Of a stretch of 64,000 nt of DNA, positions 42,132 to 51,658 are shown piece after piece. Numbering within the stretch: the stretch's first letter is position 1; each line of letters opens with the position of its first letter. Location of the stretch: NCBI GenBank assembly GCA_035547915.1, contig DASZTS010000023.1, positions 186,001-250,000 of the forward strand. The letters are read 5' to 3'. The notes under the pieces were generated by a model, which had not been told where the DNA came from, did no database searches, and worked only from the letters and a program-made list of their open reading frames with translations. The stretch is from DASSFG01 sp035547915 (lineage in GTDB: Bacteria > Planctomycetota > Planctomycetia > Pirellulales > JAICIG01). Both the position numbers and the translations under genes were made by a program.

Positions 42132-43457
42132 TCAGGATGCGGCAAAATCGCTGCCCGAGCGCACGCTGGCGACGATCAAGAACAGGGCCAGCACCATCAG
42201 ACCGGCCGCGCCAAAGTAGGGCAGCTCGGGCGATTGTTTGAAGAGCCGCAATCCGAAGATCGGCCCCATGATGCGCGCCAGCGACGACATGCTTTGAGCC
42301 AGGCCCAGAATTCCGCCCTGCTGCGTCGGATCGCTGCGCCGAGAAATGAGCGATTGGAGCGACGGATTGACCAACGCGAAGCCGAGCACTTCGACCGCCA
42401 TGGCCGCCAGCAGCAACACGAAGTCGCTCTGTATCGTCGCCCAGGCCAAGAGCGAAAAGCCCCCCAACGCGGAGATGGCTCCGCATACCGCCATCGCACC
42501 TTCGCTGAGCCGGTCGGCCAGGCGCCGCACCAGCACGCCTTGGGCCAAGGTCAAGGTGATGCCCAGATAGGCAAAGGCAGCACAGACCACGATGATCGCA
42601 ACGTCCTGCGGATTATCGTAACCCCAGGCCTTGATCGATTTGACGAACCAGCTCAGCAGGGCCGCGTCGTCGGGGCTCGAGTCATCCACCAGATGCTCGA
42701 TCTGTACGGAGAGCGTCGACTCGAAGTTGGCGAACGAAAAGACCGCGATGAACGACGTGAGCAGAAGCAGGCCCACGGAAGGGGTCGCCATGGCCGCTCG
42801 CAGGGCGGAGCGATCGAACAACGTGCGTCGGGCCGTCGCCCCGTCCCCGGTCTGGAGCGACTCGGGCAGCTTGAAGATCGCCAACACCAGCGCAGTGGCC
42901 GACATGGCGGAGGCCGCGAAGCCGGGCCAGGGACTTTCGGCGATCCGCCGCCCCAGAAAGAGCGCGGCCGCGCCGATCATCGGCCCCAGCGTAAAGCCGA
43001 GCGCAAAGGCCGCACCGATGAGGGCCATTCCCTTCGCACGACTCTCTTTGCTCGTGGTATCGGCGATGTAGGCCTGTGCTGTTGAGATGGTTGCGCCAGC
43101 GATGCCGGCTCCGATGCGCGCGACAAACAACCAGGGCAAGCTGCGCAGAACGGCCGCCACACCGAACATCGCGTAGCAGACGGTCGAGGCCACCAAGCCG
43201 ATGAGGATGATCGGTCGCCGGCCGAAACGGTCGGAGAGCCGGCCCCAGACCGGCAAGAACAGGAACTGCATCGCCGAGAAGCTCGACATCAAGAGGCCGA
43301 TCAGCCAGCCGACCTGCCGATCGTTCAACCCATATTGCTGGGCGAAGTCCTCACCATAGATCGGCAACAACGGCAGCACGATGCCGAAGCCGAGCAAATC
43401 GATAAAGACGGTGAGAAATATGACAAGCAACGAACCTTTTCGCGGAGCGTCGGACAT
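42132..43457 (-). CDS. MFS transporter (TetA-like, 12 spans)
   Basis: This 441-residue protein is a 12-helix major facilitator of the drug:H+ antiporter type, resembling tetracycline exporters. The first helix is LVIFLTVFIDLLGFGIVLPLLP with the DLLGFGI motif. Motif A between helices 2 and 3 reads GRLSDRFGRRPIILIG, and motif C-like glycines are in FVARIGAGIAGATISTAQAYIAD. A cytoplasmic loop of about 70 residues lies in the middle. The ATG at 43457 follows AGGTGGTG. The transported substrate cannot be named from sequence; proton-driven efflux is inferred from the family. Confidence 0.88.
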   Translation of the reverse strand: MSDAPRKGSLLVIFLTVFIDLLGFGIVLPLLPIYGEDFAQQYGLNDRQVGWLIGLLMSSFSAMQFLFLPVWGRLSDRFGRRPIILIGLVASTVCYAMFGVAAVLRSLPWLFVARIGAGIAGATISTAQAYIADTTSKESRAKGMALIGAAFALGFTLGPMIGAAALFLGRRIAESPWPGFAASAMSATALVLAIFKLPESLQTGDGATARRTLFDRSALRAAMATPSVGLLLLTSFIAVFSFANFESTLSVQIEHLVDDSSPDDAALLSWFVKSIKAWGYDNPQDVAIIVVCAAFAYLGITLTLAQGVLVRRLADRLSEGAMAVCGAISALGGFSLLAWATIQSDFVLLLAAMAVEVLGFALVNPSLQSLISRRSDPTQQGGILGLAQSMSSLARIMGPIFGLRLFKQSPELPYFGAAGLMVLALFLIVASVRSGSDFAAS

Positions 43458-43610
43458 CACCACCTGGTCTGAATGGTCTATTCGAAAAGTGCGTAACGGT
43501 GTCCCGGCGCCTTATCCCTCACGGGCCACACGAGATGCGGCCAGCATAGAACACCATCGGCCGGCCAACAAGTATGGAGTAGGTCAACCGGCAACAGCAG
43601 ATCGCTCCCT

Positions 43611-43640
43611 AAAAATCGGCGTTTCACGGCCGAACTTTTT
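43611..43640 (-). terminator. intrinsic terminator after histidine kinase gene
   Basis: Read on the minus strand, a 5-bp stem TCGGC/GCCGA closes an 8-base loop and is followed by a run of T (forward AAAAA at 43611-43615). It lies 41 bases beyond the kinase stop. A T-run on the other side could make it bidirectional. Confidence 0.6.
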
Positions 43641-43680
43641 TGTTCGCGACACTCCGACTTCCGGAGTTCGTCAGCCGCTT

Positions 43681-46041
43681 TTAGCGTTCGAGCAAACCCC
43701 GCAGCTTCGCCACCAGATCGGCCGCGCGAAATGGCTTTTGGATGAAGCCGGCCAGACTCTTCGAGGTGATGTGGCTGGTCGCTTCGTGCTCGCTGTAGCC
43801 GCTGGCCATGACGACGCGCACGCCGGCGTCGATCTCGCGCAGACGCACGAACGCCTCTTCGCCGTTCATGTGCGGCATGGTCATATCCATGAGAACGACG
43901 TCGATCTCGCCGGCATTCTGGCTGAATATGTCGACGGCCTCCGCACCGTCGCGAGCCGTGCGTACCTTGAAGCCCACGCTCTCCAGAATCGCCCGCGCAA
44001 CCTTGCGCACCATTTCTTCGTCGTCGACCACCAGCACGGTGGCGTTCGCTCGCCACGAGTCGAGGGCCGGAGCCTCTTTGGCAAAGCCTCGTGGCGCTTT
44101 GACCGAAGGCGGAAACAACGCCTGGATGGTCGTACCCCGGCCGCGGACGCTCTCCAGGCAAATCGCGCCGTGATGGCCGCGCATGATGCCCAGCACGGCG
44201 GCCATGCCCAATCCGCGGCCCGTAAACTTGGTGGTAAAGAATGGATCGAAGATGCGAGCTTGCGTTTCCTCGTCCATTCCGCAGCCGTTGTCGGCCACCT
44301 CGAGGCAAACGTACAGTCCCTCGGGTACGTTCTCGTCGTGGTAGCACCGCGCCAACAACTCGGCATCGGCGACCATCGCCTTGGTTTTCAGCCGGACCTC
44401 GCCCTTTCCTGCCTCCACGGCGTCGGCCGCGTTGGTGATCAGGTTCATCACCACCTGTTGGATTTGGGCCGAATCGGCCTCGACGGCAGGTAGATCGTCG
44501 GCCAGTTCGTAGGTGAGTGTCCCTTTCTTGGCCACCGCGATCTCAAGCAGGTCCGCCATTTCCTTCACCAGGCTGGATAGATCGAGCGGCCGGACGACGA
44601 ATTTCCCTCGACCCGAGTAGGCCAGCATCTGCTTGCAGAGATCGGCGGCGCGAGTCGCGGCGATCTCGATCTGACCGATGCTTTCGCGCACCGAGGCCTC
44701 GGCTGGCAATTGCAGACCGGCGAGTTCGGCATTGCCCAAGATGACCATCAGCAGATTGTTGAAGTCGTGGGCGATGCCTCCGGCCAACACGCCCAGCGTT
44801 TCGAGCTTCTGCGCATGCTGCACCTGCATTTCGAGCAGCTTCTTTTCGGTGATGTCGCGAATGATGGCCAGCCCGCCGATGATCTCTCCGCTTTCGCTGC
44901 GCAGAGGCGAGTAATGGCCTTCGAAATAGACGTCGCGATCGTCTCCGTTCGGCCGGTAACGCCGGTCCTTCGCTACTACGTTCTCGCCGGCCAGCGCCTG
45001 GCGGTAGAAGGCGTCTTCGCCAGAATCTCGCCAGAAGGGAAACACCTCGAACGCAACGCGACCCAATACCGACTGCTTGCTCAACCCGGTCAGGCGCTCC
45101 ATGCCCGGGTTCCACAGCGTGTAAACGAACTCGCGGTCGAAGGCCAGAATGCCGTCGACGCTGCTGTCGATCAAGCGCTCCGAGAATTGCCGTTCGCGGC
45201 GGAGCGCGCCTTCTTGCAGCCGCCGCTCGGTCACGTCCTGGCAGGCGCAGAAGATGCGCAGCGTCTGACCGAGGTCGTCGAGCACGATGCCGCCGAACGA
45301 GACGGCCGTCCGCACCGAACCGTCGGGTCGCACGAACCGTTGCGAGAGGTTGAAGGGGCGATGGTGGCGCCGCACCGTCTCGAGTGTGGCCTGGGTCTGG
45401 TGTCGATCGTCGGGATGCAGCCGCTCCAAGAACTGTTCGAAATCGATGTCAGTACCTGGGTCGAGCCCCAGGATGCGCAGCATCTCGGCCGAACAGGTGA
45501 AGTGATTGTCGCCGATCTCCCACTCCCAACTGCCCACGTGAGCCAGCGCCTGCGCCGCCGCGAGCTGGCGTTCACTGCGGACCAAGCGCACTTGGGCCAG
45601 TCGCGACTCGGTGACATCGCGGGAATTGATCACCACGCCGTGTAGATCGGGGCGATCGAGCCAACTTCGTGCGTCCGATTCCAGAAACCGCCACGTGCCG
45701 TCCTGGTGACGAAAGCGATATTCGTTCCAACGACAGAGGCCCGGTTGGGTGACGCTCTCGCGAAACGACGCCAGCGTGCTGGGAAGGTCGCCGGGATGAA
45801 CAAGCGCGAATAGGTTACGGCCGACGAGATTCTCGGGACGGTAGCCGAGCACCCGGCCGACCGAGGGGCTGACGTAGAGCATCACCCCTTCGCGATCAAC
45901 GATTGTGATGAGATCGAGGGCGTTTTCGATCAGCGCCCGGAATTGCTGATCGCTGAAACGCAAGCATACTCCCGCTCCTTCATCTTTGGCGGATTTCACG
46001 GAGCGGAGCGCAAAAAGCGGCTCGTTGGACGGTTTTTTCAT
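43681..46041 (-). CDS. hybrid PAS sensor histidine kinase with C-terminal receiver
   Basis: This 786-residue cytosolic-type kinase has three PAS domains (about residues 28-145, 160-275 and 285-405; for example FRALIENALDLITIVDREGVMLYVSP and DSSVDGILAFDREFVYTLWNPG). The phosphoacceptor motif LGVLAGGIAHDFNNLL has its histidine at about 423. An HATPase with NLITNAADAV, VADNGCGMDEE and GRGLGMAAVLGI follows. A receiver domain (about 655-780; TVLVVDDEEMVRKVARAIL) has its phosphoacceptor aspartate at about 719 in VVLMDMTMPHMNG. No transmembrane helix is seen, so it senses an internal signal. The output partner is unknown. The methionine of MKKPSNEP is chosen, preceded by GGAGG at short spacing. Confidence 0.9.
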   Translation of the reverse strand: MKKPSNEPLFALRSVKSAKDEGAGVCLRFSDQQFRALIENALDLITIVDREGVMLYVSPSVGRVLGYRPENLVGRNLFALVHPGDLPSTLASFRESVTQPGLCRWNEYRFRHQDGTWRFLESDARSWLDRPDLHGVVINSRDVTESRLAQVRLVRSERQLAAAQALAHVGSWEWEIGDNHFTCSAEMLRILGLDPGTDIDFEQFLERLHPDDRHQTQATLETVRRHHRPFNLSQRFVRPDGSVRTAVSFGGIVLDDLGQTLRIFCACQDVTERRLQEGALRRERQFSERLIDSSVDGILAFDREFVYTLWNPGMERLTGLSKQSVLGRVAFEVFPFWRDSGEDAFYRQALAGENVVAKDRRYRPNGDDRDVYFEGHYSPLRSESGEIIGGLAIIRDITEKKLLEMQVQHAQKLETLGVLAGGIAHDFNNLLMVILGNAELAGLQLPAEASVRESIGQIEIAATRAADLCKQMLAYSGRGKFVVRPLDLSSLVKEMADLLEIAVAKKGTLTYELADDLPAVEADSAQIQQVVMNLITNAADAVEAGKGEVRLKTKAMVADAELLARCYHDENVPEGLYVCLEVADNGCGMDEETQARIFDPFFTTKFTGRGLGMAAVLGIMRGHHGAICLESVRGRGTTIQALFPPSVKAPRGFAKEAPALDSWRANATVLVVDDEEMVRKVARAILESVGFKVRTARDGAEAVDIFSQNAGEIDVVLMDMTMPHMNGEEAFVRLREIDAGVRVVMASGYSEHEATSHITSKSLAGFIQKPFRAADLVAKLRGLLER

Positions 46042-46202
46042 CGCCTCCGCACGCCCCGGCCACCGACGCCCCGGATACGCAGCAAGAACTGCTCGCCAAC
46101 ATCTTAAATTATAGGCGAAGCCCAATATCTAACAACCGAAGATTGCACCCTTAGGCAGCATCTCTAGAGCAACCGTGACAGGCTTCAGGGTTCGGCCAGC
46201 CG

Positions 46203-46395
46203 CTCTTCGGGGTATGGCGTTCGCCAGACGCCGAGCGAGCAGTTTGGGCAGTCTGGTGGGGCAATTACCGGGCCGGCGTCCGGCGTTATCTGCGCTTCTT
46301 GGGGTCGATGAATTCGCTGGCTTACCCAAGAAACGTTCTTGGCAATTTGGAGGAAGCCGTTTGTTGACACACATCGGCTGCCACCGATTGATCCC
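46203..46395 (+). pseudogene. decayed ECF sigma-factor fragment
   Basis: In one plus frame this region reads VWRSPDAERAV...YRAGVRRYLRFLG (46212-46304), an ECF sigma region 2.1-2.2. The next expected block is in a shifted frame: LTQETFLAIWRKPFVDTH (46321-46374). The frame change falls between 46305 and 46320. No region 4 follows; the HEAT protein gene on the other strand begins its last codons at 46415. The motif LTQETFLA is also in the intact sigma at 37635. It is a clear remnant of a lost sigma gene, probably with its anti-sigma deleted. Confidence 0.7.
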
Positions 46396-46414
46396 AGTAG
46401 CAGAACCAACGGCC

Positions 46415-47149
46415 TTATCCAAGCTGCGCCAGGCCAATATTGGCAGCCTTCTTCTGGGCCGCGGCTGCGTCGCCTTGGGCGATCGACTGATAGATCTGCT
46501 TGGCGGCGTCCTTCTGGCCGGCGCTGGCTAACTTGGCGGCCAGTCGCACGCGCGCCTTGGCGATACGCAGGCCGGCCCGCTGACCGGCCTGCTTGCCGAC
46601 TGCCACGATGAGCGGATCGGAGCTCGCGTCGGCGTGGTTCGACAAGGCTTCGGCGGCTGCCAAGCGGATTTCGGGATCATTGTCGCCGGCGCAGCCCTTC
46701 AACACGTCGACCACCTGCGATCCATTCCGTCGCCCCAGCGCATTGATGGCGCCGATGCGGAACTCGATGCCGACGGCATTCAAGGCCGCATCGGCGAGAG
46801 CATCGGTCGCGGCCTGGCAGGTCATGCGATCGAGGGCGAAACGCGCCATCTCCCGCGCGTTGAAATCGTCGAGCGTTGCTTTGAGGGCGGGCACCTCCAT
46901 ATCGCCGGCCACTTCGCCCAGGGTTCGCCCGATGTCGCCGCGAGCTTTGGGCGAGTATTTCGGTGCGTCGCCTTTGTCGTTCTTCGCGGTCTCGGCCTTG
47001 GCCAGTTCGGCAGCCAGGGCTGCCCGTTCGCTGTCTTTGCCGGGCGCCCCGGCGGCGGCCGCCATGCCCACCAGCGCCCGCTTGGCGCGGTAGACGGTCG
47101 GCTGATCATTCGAATTCAATTGACCGGCAAGTTCTTCGACGGAGGGCAT
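46415..47149 (-). CDS. HEAT-repeat-like protein
   Basis: This 244-residue helical protein has HEAT-like repeats, including PALKATLDDFNAREMARFALDRM, EFRIGAINALGRRNGSQVVDVLKGCAGDNDPEIRLAAAEALS and the final AGQKDAAKQIYQSIAQGDAAAAQKKAANIGL. There is no signal peptide or membrane span, so it is probably a cytosolic binding scaffold. It lies 51 bases after the Gfo/Idh/MocA gene on the same strand, and the two are often neighbours in planctomycetes. The role is unknown beyond probable protein-protein contact. Confidence 0.8.
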   Translation of the reverse strand: MPSVEELAGQLNSNDQPTVYRAKRALVGMAAAAGAPGKDSERAALAAELAKAETAKNDKGDAPKYSPKARGDIGRTLGEVAGDMEVPALKATLDDFNAREMARFALDRMTCQAATDALADAALNAVGIEFRIGAINALGRRNGSQVVDVLKGCAGDNDPEIRLAAAEALSNHADASSDPLIVAVGKQAGQRAGLRIAKARVRLAAKLASAGQKDAAKQIYQSIAQGDAAAAQKKAANIGLAQLG

Positions 47150-47200
47150 ATTCTCGATTCCTTCTGCAAGTCTCGTATTCGTTGCAACGGCGGGCGTCGG

Positions 47201-48541
47201 TTAGACGTGCCACGGCGCCCGCATGGGCTTGCTCAGCAATAGGTTCGCCTGCTCATCGCCGACGAATTGTTCCTTCTCCGGATCCCAATTCAGCTCGCGG
47301 CCGAGCTGAATGGCCAGGTTGCCCAGATGGCAAACCGTCACCGAGCGATAGCCGACTTCGACGTCGCAGATCGGACGCTCGCGGCTCTTGATGCAATCGA
47401 GCCAATTTTCGTGGTGGTCGCGGCTGACGTAGAGCTTCGTCTGGAACGAGTCGGGGTTGAACTCTTTGACGAGCTCGTTGTACTCCTTCCAGTTCTTGTC
47501 GCCGAGCTGCATCTCAATGCGGCCACGGCTCACGAACAGCCAGCCGTCGCTACCGGTGAACTTGATGCCGTTCTCGCCCTGGCTGTGGCAGTGCAACTCG
47601 ACGCCGTTGGCATAGGTGTAGTCGACGTCGAACTCGCCCGGTACGTCGTGTGGACCGTTTTCATGGTAGGTGCCGGTGCCCTTCACCTTCACCGGCCCGG
47701 AGCCATCGGCGCCGATGCCCCATTGCGCGATATCGTTGTGATGAGCACCCCAATCGGTCATCTTGCCGCCCGAGTAGTCAGAGAACCAGCGGAACTGGTA
47801 GTGACAGCGGTTTGGGCTGTAGTCGGCGTAGGGTGCCGGTCCGAGCCAGAAGTTCCAATCGAGCTCGGGCGGAGGAGTGGTCGCCGGTTGCCAGCCTCCC
47901 GAGTCGATGCCGCCGATCTGCGTATCGACGCGCTGGAGCTTGCCGATCTTGCCGTTGCGCACCAATTCGCACGCCAGGCGGAAGCGGCTGTCGCTCCGCT
48001 GCTGGCTGCCGGTTTGAAACACGGCTCCGTAGCGGCGCGCCGTCTCGACCATCTTCTTTCCTTCATCGATGGTGAGTGTGAGAGGCTTTTCGCAATAGAC
48101 GTCCTTGCCCGACTCCATGGCGTAGATCGACGCCAAGGCGTGCCAGTGGTCGGGTACGGCGATCAGCACCGCGTCGATGTCTTGCCGGTCGCAAAGATCG
48201 CGAAAATCTTTGTAGATACCGACACGGCGTCCGGTCTTATCGAGCACCAACTTGGCCGCTTCTTCGCGATGGTTTCGATCGACGTCGCACACCGCCGCCA
48301 TTTCGATGCGCTTGTTGGGCAACAGCTTGTTGGCCAGGTGATGTCGCAGCCCGAGATCGCCGGTGCCGATCGAGCCCACCACGACGCGGTCGCTGGGAGC
48401 GGGCCGGTCGTCCTTGGCAAAGACCGTGGCGGGCACGATCGTCGGGGCCGCGGCCAAGGCGGCCGCCGTACGGAAGAACTGTCGGCGGTCGCTGCCCGGC
48501 TTTTGGGCAGCCGGTTTTGAGGCCATTCGTTGTTGTGCCAC
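47201..48541 (-). CDS. Tat-exported Gfo/Idh/MocA family oxidoreductase
   Basis: This protein (446 residues from a GTG start) is an exported NAD(P)-dependent oxidoreductase. A Tat signal SDRRQFFRTAAALAAAPTIV is followed by the Rossmann motif VVVGSIGTGDLGLRH, the family motif YCEKPLTLTIDEG and DWGAHHNDIAQWG. GGGAG lies 7 bases before GTG 48541, giving MAQQRMASK, so this is preferred over the far upstream in-frame ATG. It is probably co-transcribed with the HEAT-repeat gene. The substrate is likely a sugar or inositol-like compound; specificity is not known. Confidence 0.9.
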   Translation of the reverse strand: MAQQRMASKPAAQKPGSDRRQFFRTAAALAAAPTIVPATVFAKDDRPAPSDRVVVGSIGTGDLGLRHHLANKLLPNKRIEMAAVCDVDRNHREEAAKLVLDKTGRRVGIYKDFRDLCDRQDIDAVLIAVPDHWHALASIYAMESGKDVYCEKPLTLTIDEGKKMVETARRYGAVFQTGSQQRSDSRFRLACELVRNGKIGKLQRVDTQIGGIDSGGWQPATTPPPELDWNFWLGPAPYADYSPNRCHYQFRWFSDYSGGKMTDWGAHHNDIAQWGIGADGSGPVKVKGTGTYHENGPHDVPGEFDVDYTYANGVELHCHSQGENGIKFTGSDGWLFVSRGRIEMQLGDKNWKEYNELVKEFNPDSFQTKLYVSRDHHENWLDCIKSRERPICDVEVGYRSVTVCHLGNLAIQLGRELNWDPEKEQFVGDEQANLLLSKPMRAPWHV

Positions 48542-48790
48542 GGGAAAACTCCCTTTTTGTCGTTGGGGGCGTGCTGGACGGGCCATGCAATAGGGGCGTT
48601 TTCAGATTTTCCCTCGCGGTAATGCCCATTTCAAGAGCCGCCGGCCTCTACGGTGAACTTGAGTATGGCAGTTGCTTTGACCATAGAGGCAGTTATAGTA
48701 ACGAGTTGGGAACAGCTCTTTGCCGGCGCCCTGTCTTGGGCGGATGGCCGCACCTCGATTCTTCCAATCTCCGGGAACGGTGAAGTCGCG

Positions 48791-49600
48791 ATGGAAGCCA
48801 AGCTCGTAGTAGTAGGCGGCAAGGCGAACAAGTCGGAAGTGAAGTTAAAACTGCCTGCCATGCTCGGTCGCGGCCGCGATGCGGATGTGACCGTGGCCCA
48901 TGCGACGGTGAGCCGCCAGCACTGCTTGATCTACGAGCTCGACGGAGCGTTGGTGGTGCGCGACAACGGCTCGCTCAACGGAACCGTCGTCGACGGAGAA
49001 CGGATCAAAGAATCGGTACTCAAGCCGGGACAGAGCCTCACAATCGGTCCTCTGACGTTCCGTGCCGATTACGAACACAGCGGAGAGTTTCCTGTCCTCG
49101 GCGATGCACCAAACGGAGCTGCCGAAGCGAACGGCGCGGCAAAGAATGCTCATGCTGCCACGAAACCCTCGAAGCCGGCGGTTGCCGCCAAGCCGAAGGA
49201 GCCGGCGAAACCGATCGCGCCAGCGGCCGAGATCGAGGAAGAGTTGCCCGCGGCAAAGCCTGCCAAATCGACCAGCGACGAATTCGATTTTCTCGACGAG
49301 GACGAGCCGGCGGAAGCCGGCGCAGCGAAGAGCGGCCCCAGCTTCAGCTTCTTGAACGACTCGGGCTCCAACAACCACGTTGCTGCTAACGGCAGTGCCG
49401 ACCAGGAGGAAGCCGACGACGATAGTGCGGAGGTCTTCCGTATCGCTGACGATCCACCTGCCGCCGCGAAGCCGGCGGAGAAGAAGAAGGCTGCCGCGGC
49501 TCCCGCGCAGAACAAACCGGCCAGCAAGGGTGCTGCCGCCAAGGGAAACGACGAATCGGCTCTGAACGACTTCCTCAATTCGCTGGGCTTGGAAGAGTAG
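48791..49600 (+). CDS. FHA domain protein with long acidic/Ala-rich tail
   Basis: This 269-residue protein has an N-terminal FHA domain (about residues 3-90) binding phosphothreonine peptides. The conserved residues are in LGRGRDADVTVAHATVSRQHC and VVRDNGSLNGTVVDGERI. The remaining 180 residues are low complexity (Ala, Lys, Glu, Pro) with short acidic motifs such as EFDFLDEDEP and end in an amphipathic helix ALNDFLNSLGLEE. The frame extends upstream to 48653, but the ATG of MEAKLVVVGG fits the domain. It probably acts as a scaffold for Ser/Thr kinase signalling. The next gene starts only 5 bases after its stop. Confidence 0.88.
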   Translation: MEAKLVVVGGKANKSEVKLKLPAMLGRGRDADVTVAHATVSRQHCLIYELDGALVVRDNGSLNGTVVDGERIKESVLKPGQSLTIGPLTFRADYEHSGEFPVLGDAPNGAAEANGAAKNAHAATKPSKPAVAAKPKEPAKPIAPAAEIEEELPAAKPAKSTSDEFDFLDEDEPAEAGAAKSGPSFSFLNDSGSNNHVAANGSADQEEADDDSAEVFRIADDPPAAAKPAEKKKAAAAPAQNKPASKGAAAKGNDESALNDFLNSLGLEE

Positions 49601-49605
49601 CCCGC

Positions 49606-51630
49606 ATGCCGTACGGCCCCGATCGGCGGCGCAAACACGGCTTTCGGGTGAGCAACACGCTCGCGCCACAACCTGTGATGGTGCTGGCGCTGATCGCGAT
49701 CCTGTTATCGCGCGGCCCTGCCGAGGATAAGCCTCCCGCCGCCGTACGCCATGTCAACCGGCTGGCGAAGGAGACCAGTCCGTATCTGCTATTGCATGCC
49801 CACAATCCGGTCGATTGGTTCGCTTGGGGCGACGAGGCGCTCGCCAAGGCCAAGACCGAGAAAAAACTCATCTTCCTGTCGGTTGGCTATTCGAGTTGTT
49901 ATTGGTGCCACGTCATGGAGCGCGAGTCGTTCATGGACGACGAGATCGCGGCTTTCCTGAACAAGCACTTCGTCTGCATCAAGGTCGACCGCGAAGAGCG
50001 ACCCGACGTCGACGAGATTTACATGGCCGCGTTGCACGCGCTGGGGCGGCCCGGCGGGTGGCCGTTGACGGCGTTCCTGACACCGGAAGGCAAGCCCTTC
50101 TTCGGCGGAACGTATTTCCCTCCTCGCGACAAAGAGATCACTCCGGCCGCGGAGGGTCAGCCTGCCCAGCGGGTCACCGGGTTTTTGACCTTGCTGAAGC
50201 TGGTGGTCGACCGCTGGCAGCAAGCGCCAGACGAATTGCTGACCATCGGCGACCAGATGGCCGACTACCTGAAACGCGAGTTAGGCAAGGACGCACTCGT
50301 TCCGCAAGCGGTGGAAGCCGACATCGCTGAGGCGGCCACGGCGGCGCTGGCCGATCAGTTCGATGAAGATTTCGGCGGCTTCGGTTACAGTGCCGCCAAT
50401 GCCCGCCGGCCCAAGTTTCCCGAGCCGTCGAATCTGCTGTTTCTGCTCCGACGGGCATCAAAGGCAGATAGTGACGAACGGCGAATGCTGGTCGTCACAC
50501 TCGAAAAAATGGCCGCCGGCGGCATCCGCGACCATGTGGGAGGCGGCTTTCACCGCTACAGCACCGATCGCTACTGGCGCGTCCCGCATTTCGAGAAAAT
50601 GCTGTACGACAACGCGCAACTTGCCAGCGTGTATGCCGAGGCCTGGACACTGACCGGCCGAGACGGATTCCGCCAGGTAGCGGAAGAGCTGCTCGACTTC
50701 GTCCGCCGCGAAATGACCGACGCCTGTGGCGCCTTCTATGCAGCGATCGATGCCGAGACCGACGGTGACGAAGGCGCGTACTACGTCTGGAAGCGAGAGG
50801 AAATCGAAGGAGCGCTCACGGCGGACGAATTCGAACTGTTCGCCGACGCGTATGGCGTCGATCGCGAGCCGAACTTCGAAGGCCGGTATGTGCTTCAGCT
50901 CGCCCGTGACTTGGCCGAAACGGCCAAGCGGCACCAGCTCACCCCCGCGGCGCTGGAGGCACGTTTGAGCAAATGCCGCGAGAAGCTGCTCGCCGTGCGA
51001 AATGGACGTAAGCGGCCGTTGACCGATACCAAGATGCTCACTGGCTGGAACGGCCTGATGATTCGCGCCTTTGCCGATGCGGGCCGTATCTTCGAAGACG
51101 AATCATACTTGAATGCCGCGCGCCGTGCGGCCGACGCGGTTCTTGAGAATTTGCGCACAGCCGCCGGCCGCCTGCTGCACACGTACACCGCGGGCCAGGC
51201 CCGGCTCAACGCCTATCTCGACGACTACGCGTTCTTCATCGACGGTCTACTCGCGCTCCATGCCGCGACCAACGAGGATCGTTGGCTCAAGACTGCCGCT
51301 GAATTGGCTGACGCACAGGCCGAGCTTTTCTGGGACGATCGTTCGGGCGGATTCTTCTTCACGTCGAACGACCACGAAGCTTTGATCGCGCGCACGAAGG
51401 ATCCGGTCGATTCGGCCACGCCATCCGGCAACTCGGTGTCGGCCGGTAACCTCGTTTACCTGTCACGCACAGCCGATCGTTCCGACGATCTGGCGCGGGC
51501 TGAGAAGACGGTCACGGCCTTCGCGCGATTTGCCAACCGTTCGCCGGCCGCCATGCCGCGCATGATCGCGTCGTGGCTGGCGATCACCGAGGCCAGGCAA
51601 CGACAGCAACCTTCCCAGGCAGACCGCTAA
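49606..51630 (+). CDS. thioredoxin-fold DUF255 protein (YyaL/SSP411 family)
   Basis: This 674-residue protein belongs to the DUF255/YyaL family: an N-terminal thioredoxin-like domain joined to a large (alpha/alpha)6-barrel-like domain. It has NRLAKETSPYLLLHAHNPVDWFAW, the CxxC-containing SYSS-like segment CYWCHVMERESF, and RPGGWPLTAFLTPEGKPFFGGTYFPP. It ends with the long helical domain containing KMLTGWNGLMIRAFADAGRIF. ATG 49606 gives a basic N-terminus; a second possible start at 49678 (MVLALIAILLSRG) would give a signal-like opening, so location is uncertain. Redox or sugar-epimerase-like roles have been suggested for this family. Confidence 0.88.
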   Translation: MPYGPDRRRKHGFRVSNTLAPQPVMVLALIAILLSRGPAEDKPPAAVRHVNRLAKETSPYLLLHAHNPVDWFAWGDEALAKAKTEKKLIFLSVGYSSCYWCHVMERESFMDDEIAAFLNKHFVCIKVDREERPDVDEIYMAALHALGRPGGWPLTAFLTPEGKPFFGGTYFPPRDKEITPAAEGQPAQRVTGFLTLLKLVVDRWQQAPDELLTIGDQMADYLKRELGKDALVPQAVEADIAEAATAALADQFDEDFGGFGYSAANARRPKFPEPSNLLFLLRRASKADSDERRMLVVTLEKMAAGGIRDHVGGGFHRYSTDRYWRVPHFEKMLYDNAQLASVYAEAWTLTGRDGFRQVAEELLDFVRREMTDACGAFYAAIDAETDGDEGAYYVWKREEIEGALTADEFELFADAYGVDREPNFEGRYVLQLARDLAETAKRHQLTPAALEARLSKCREKLLAVRNGRKRPLTDTKMLTGWNGLMIRAFADAGRIFEDESYLNAARRAADAVLENLRTAAGRLLHTYTAGQARLNAYLDDYAFFIDGLLALHAATNEDRWLKTAAELADAQAELFWDDRSGGFFFTSNDHEALIARTKDPVDSATPSGNSVSAGNLVYLSRTADRSDDLARAEKTVTAFARFANRSPAAMPRMIASWLAITEARQRQQPSQADR

Positions 51631-51658
51631 GCCGGTTCGGCGTGGACCCGATTCAGAC

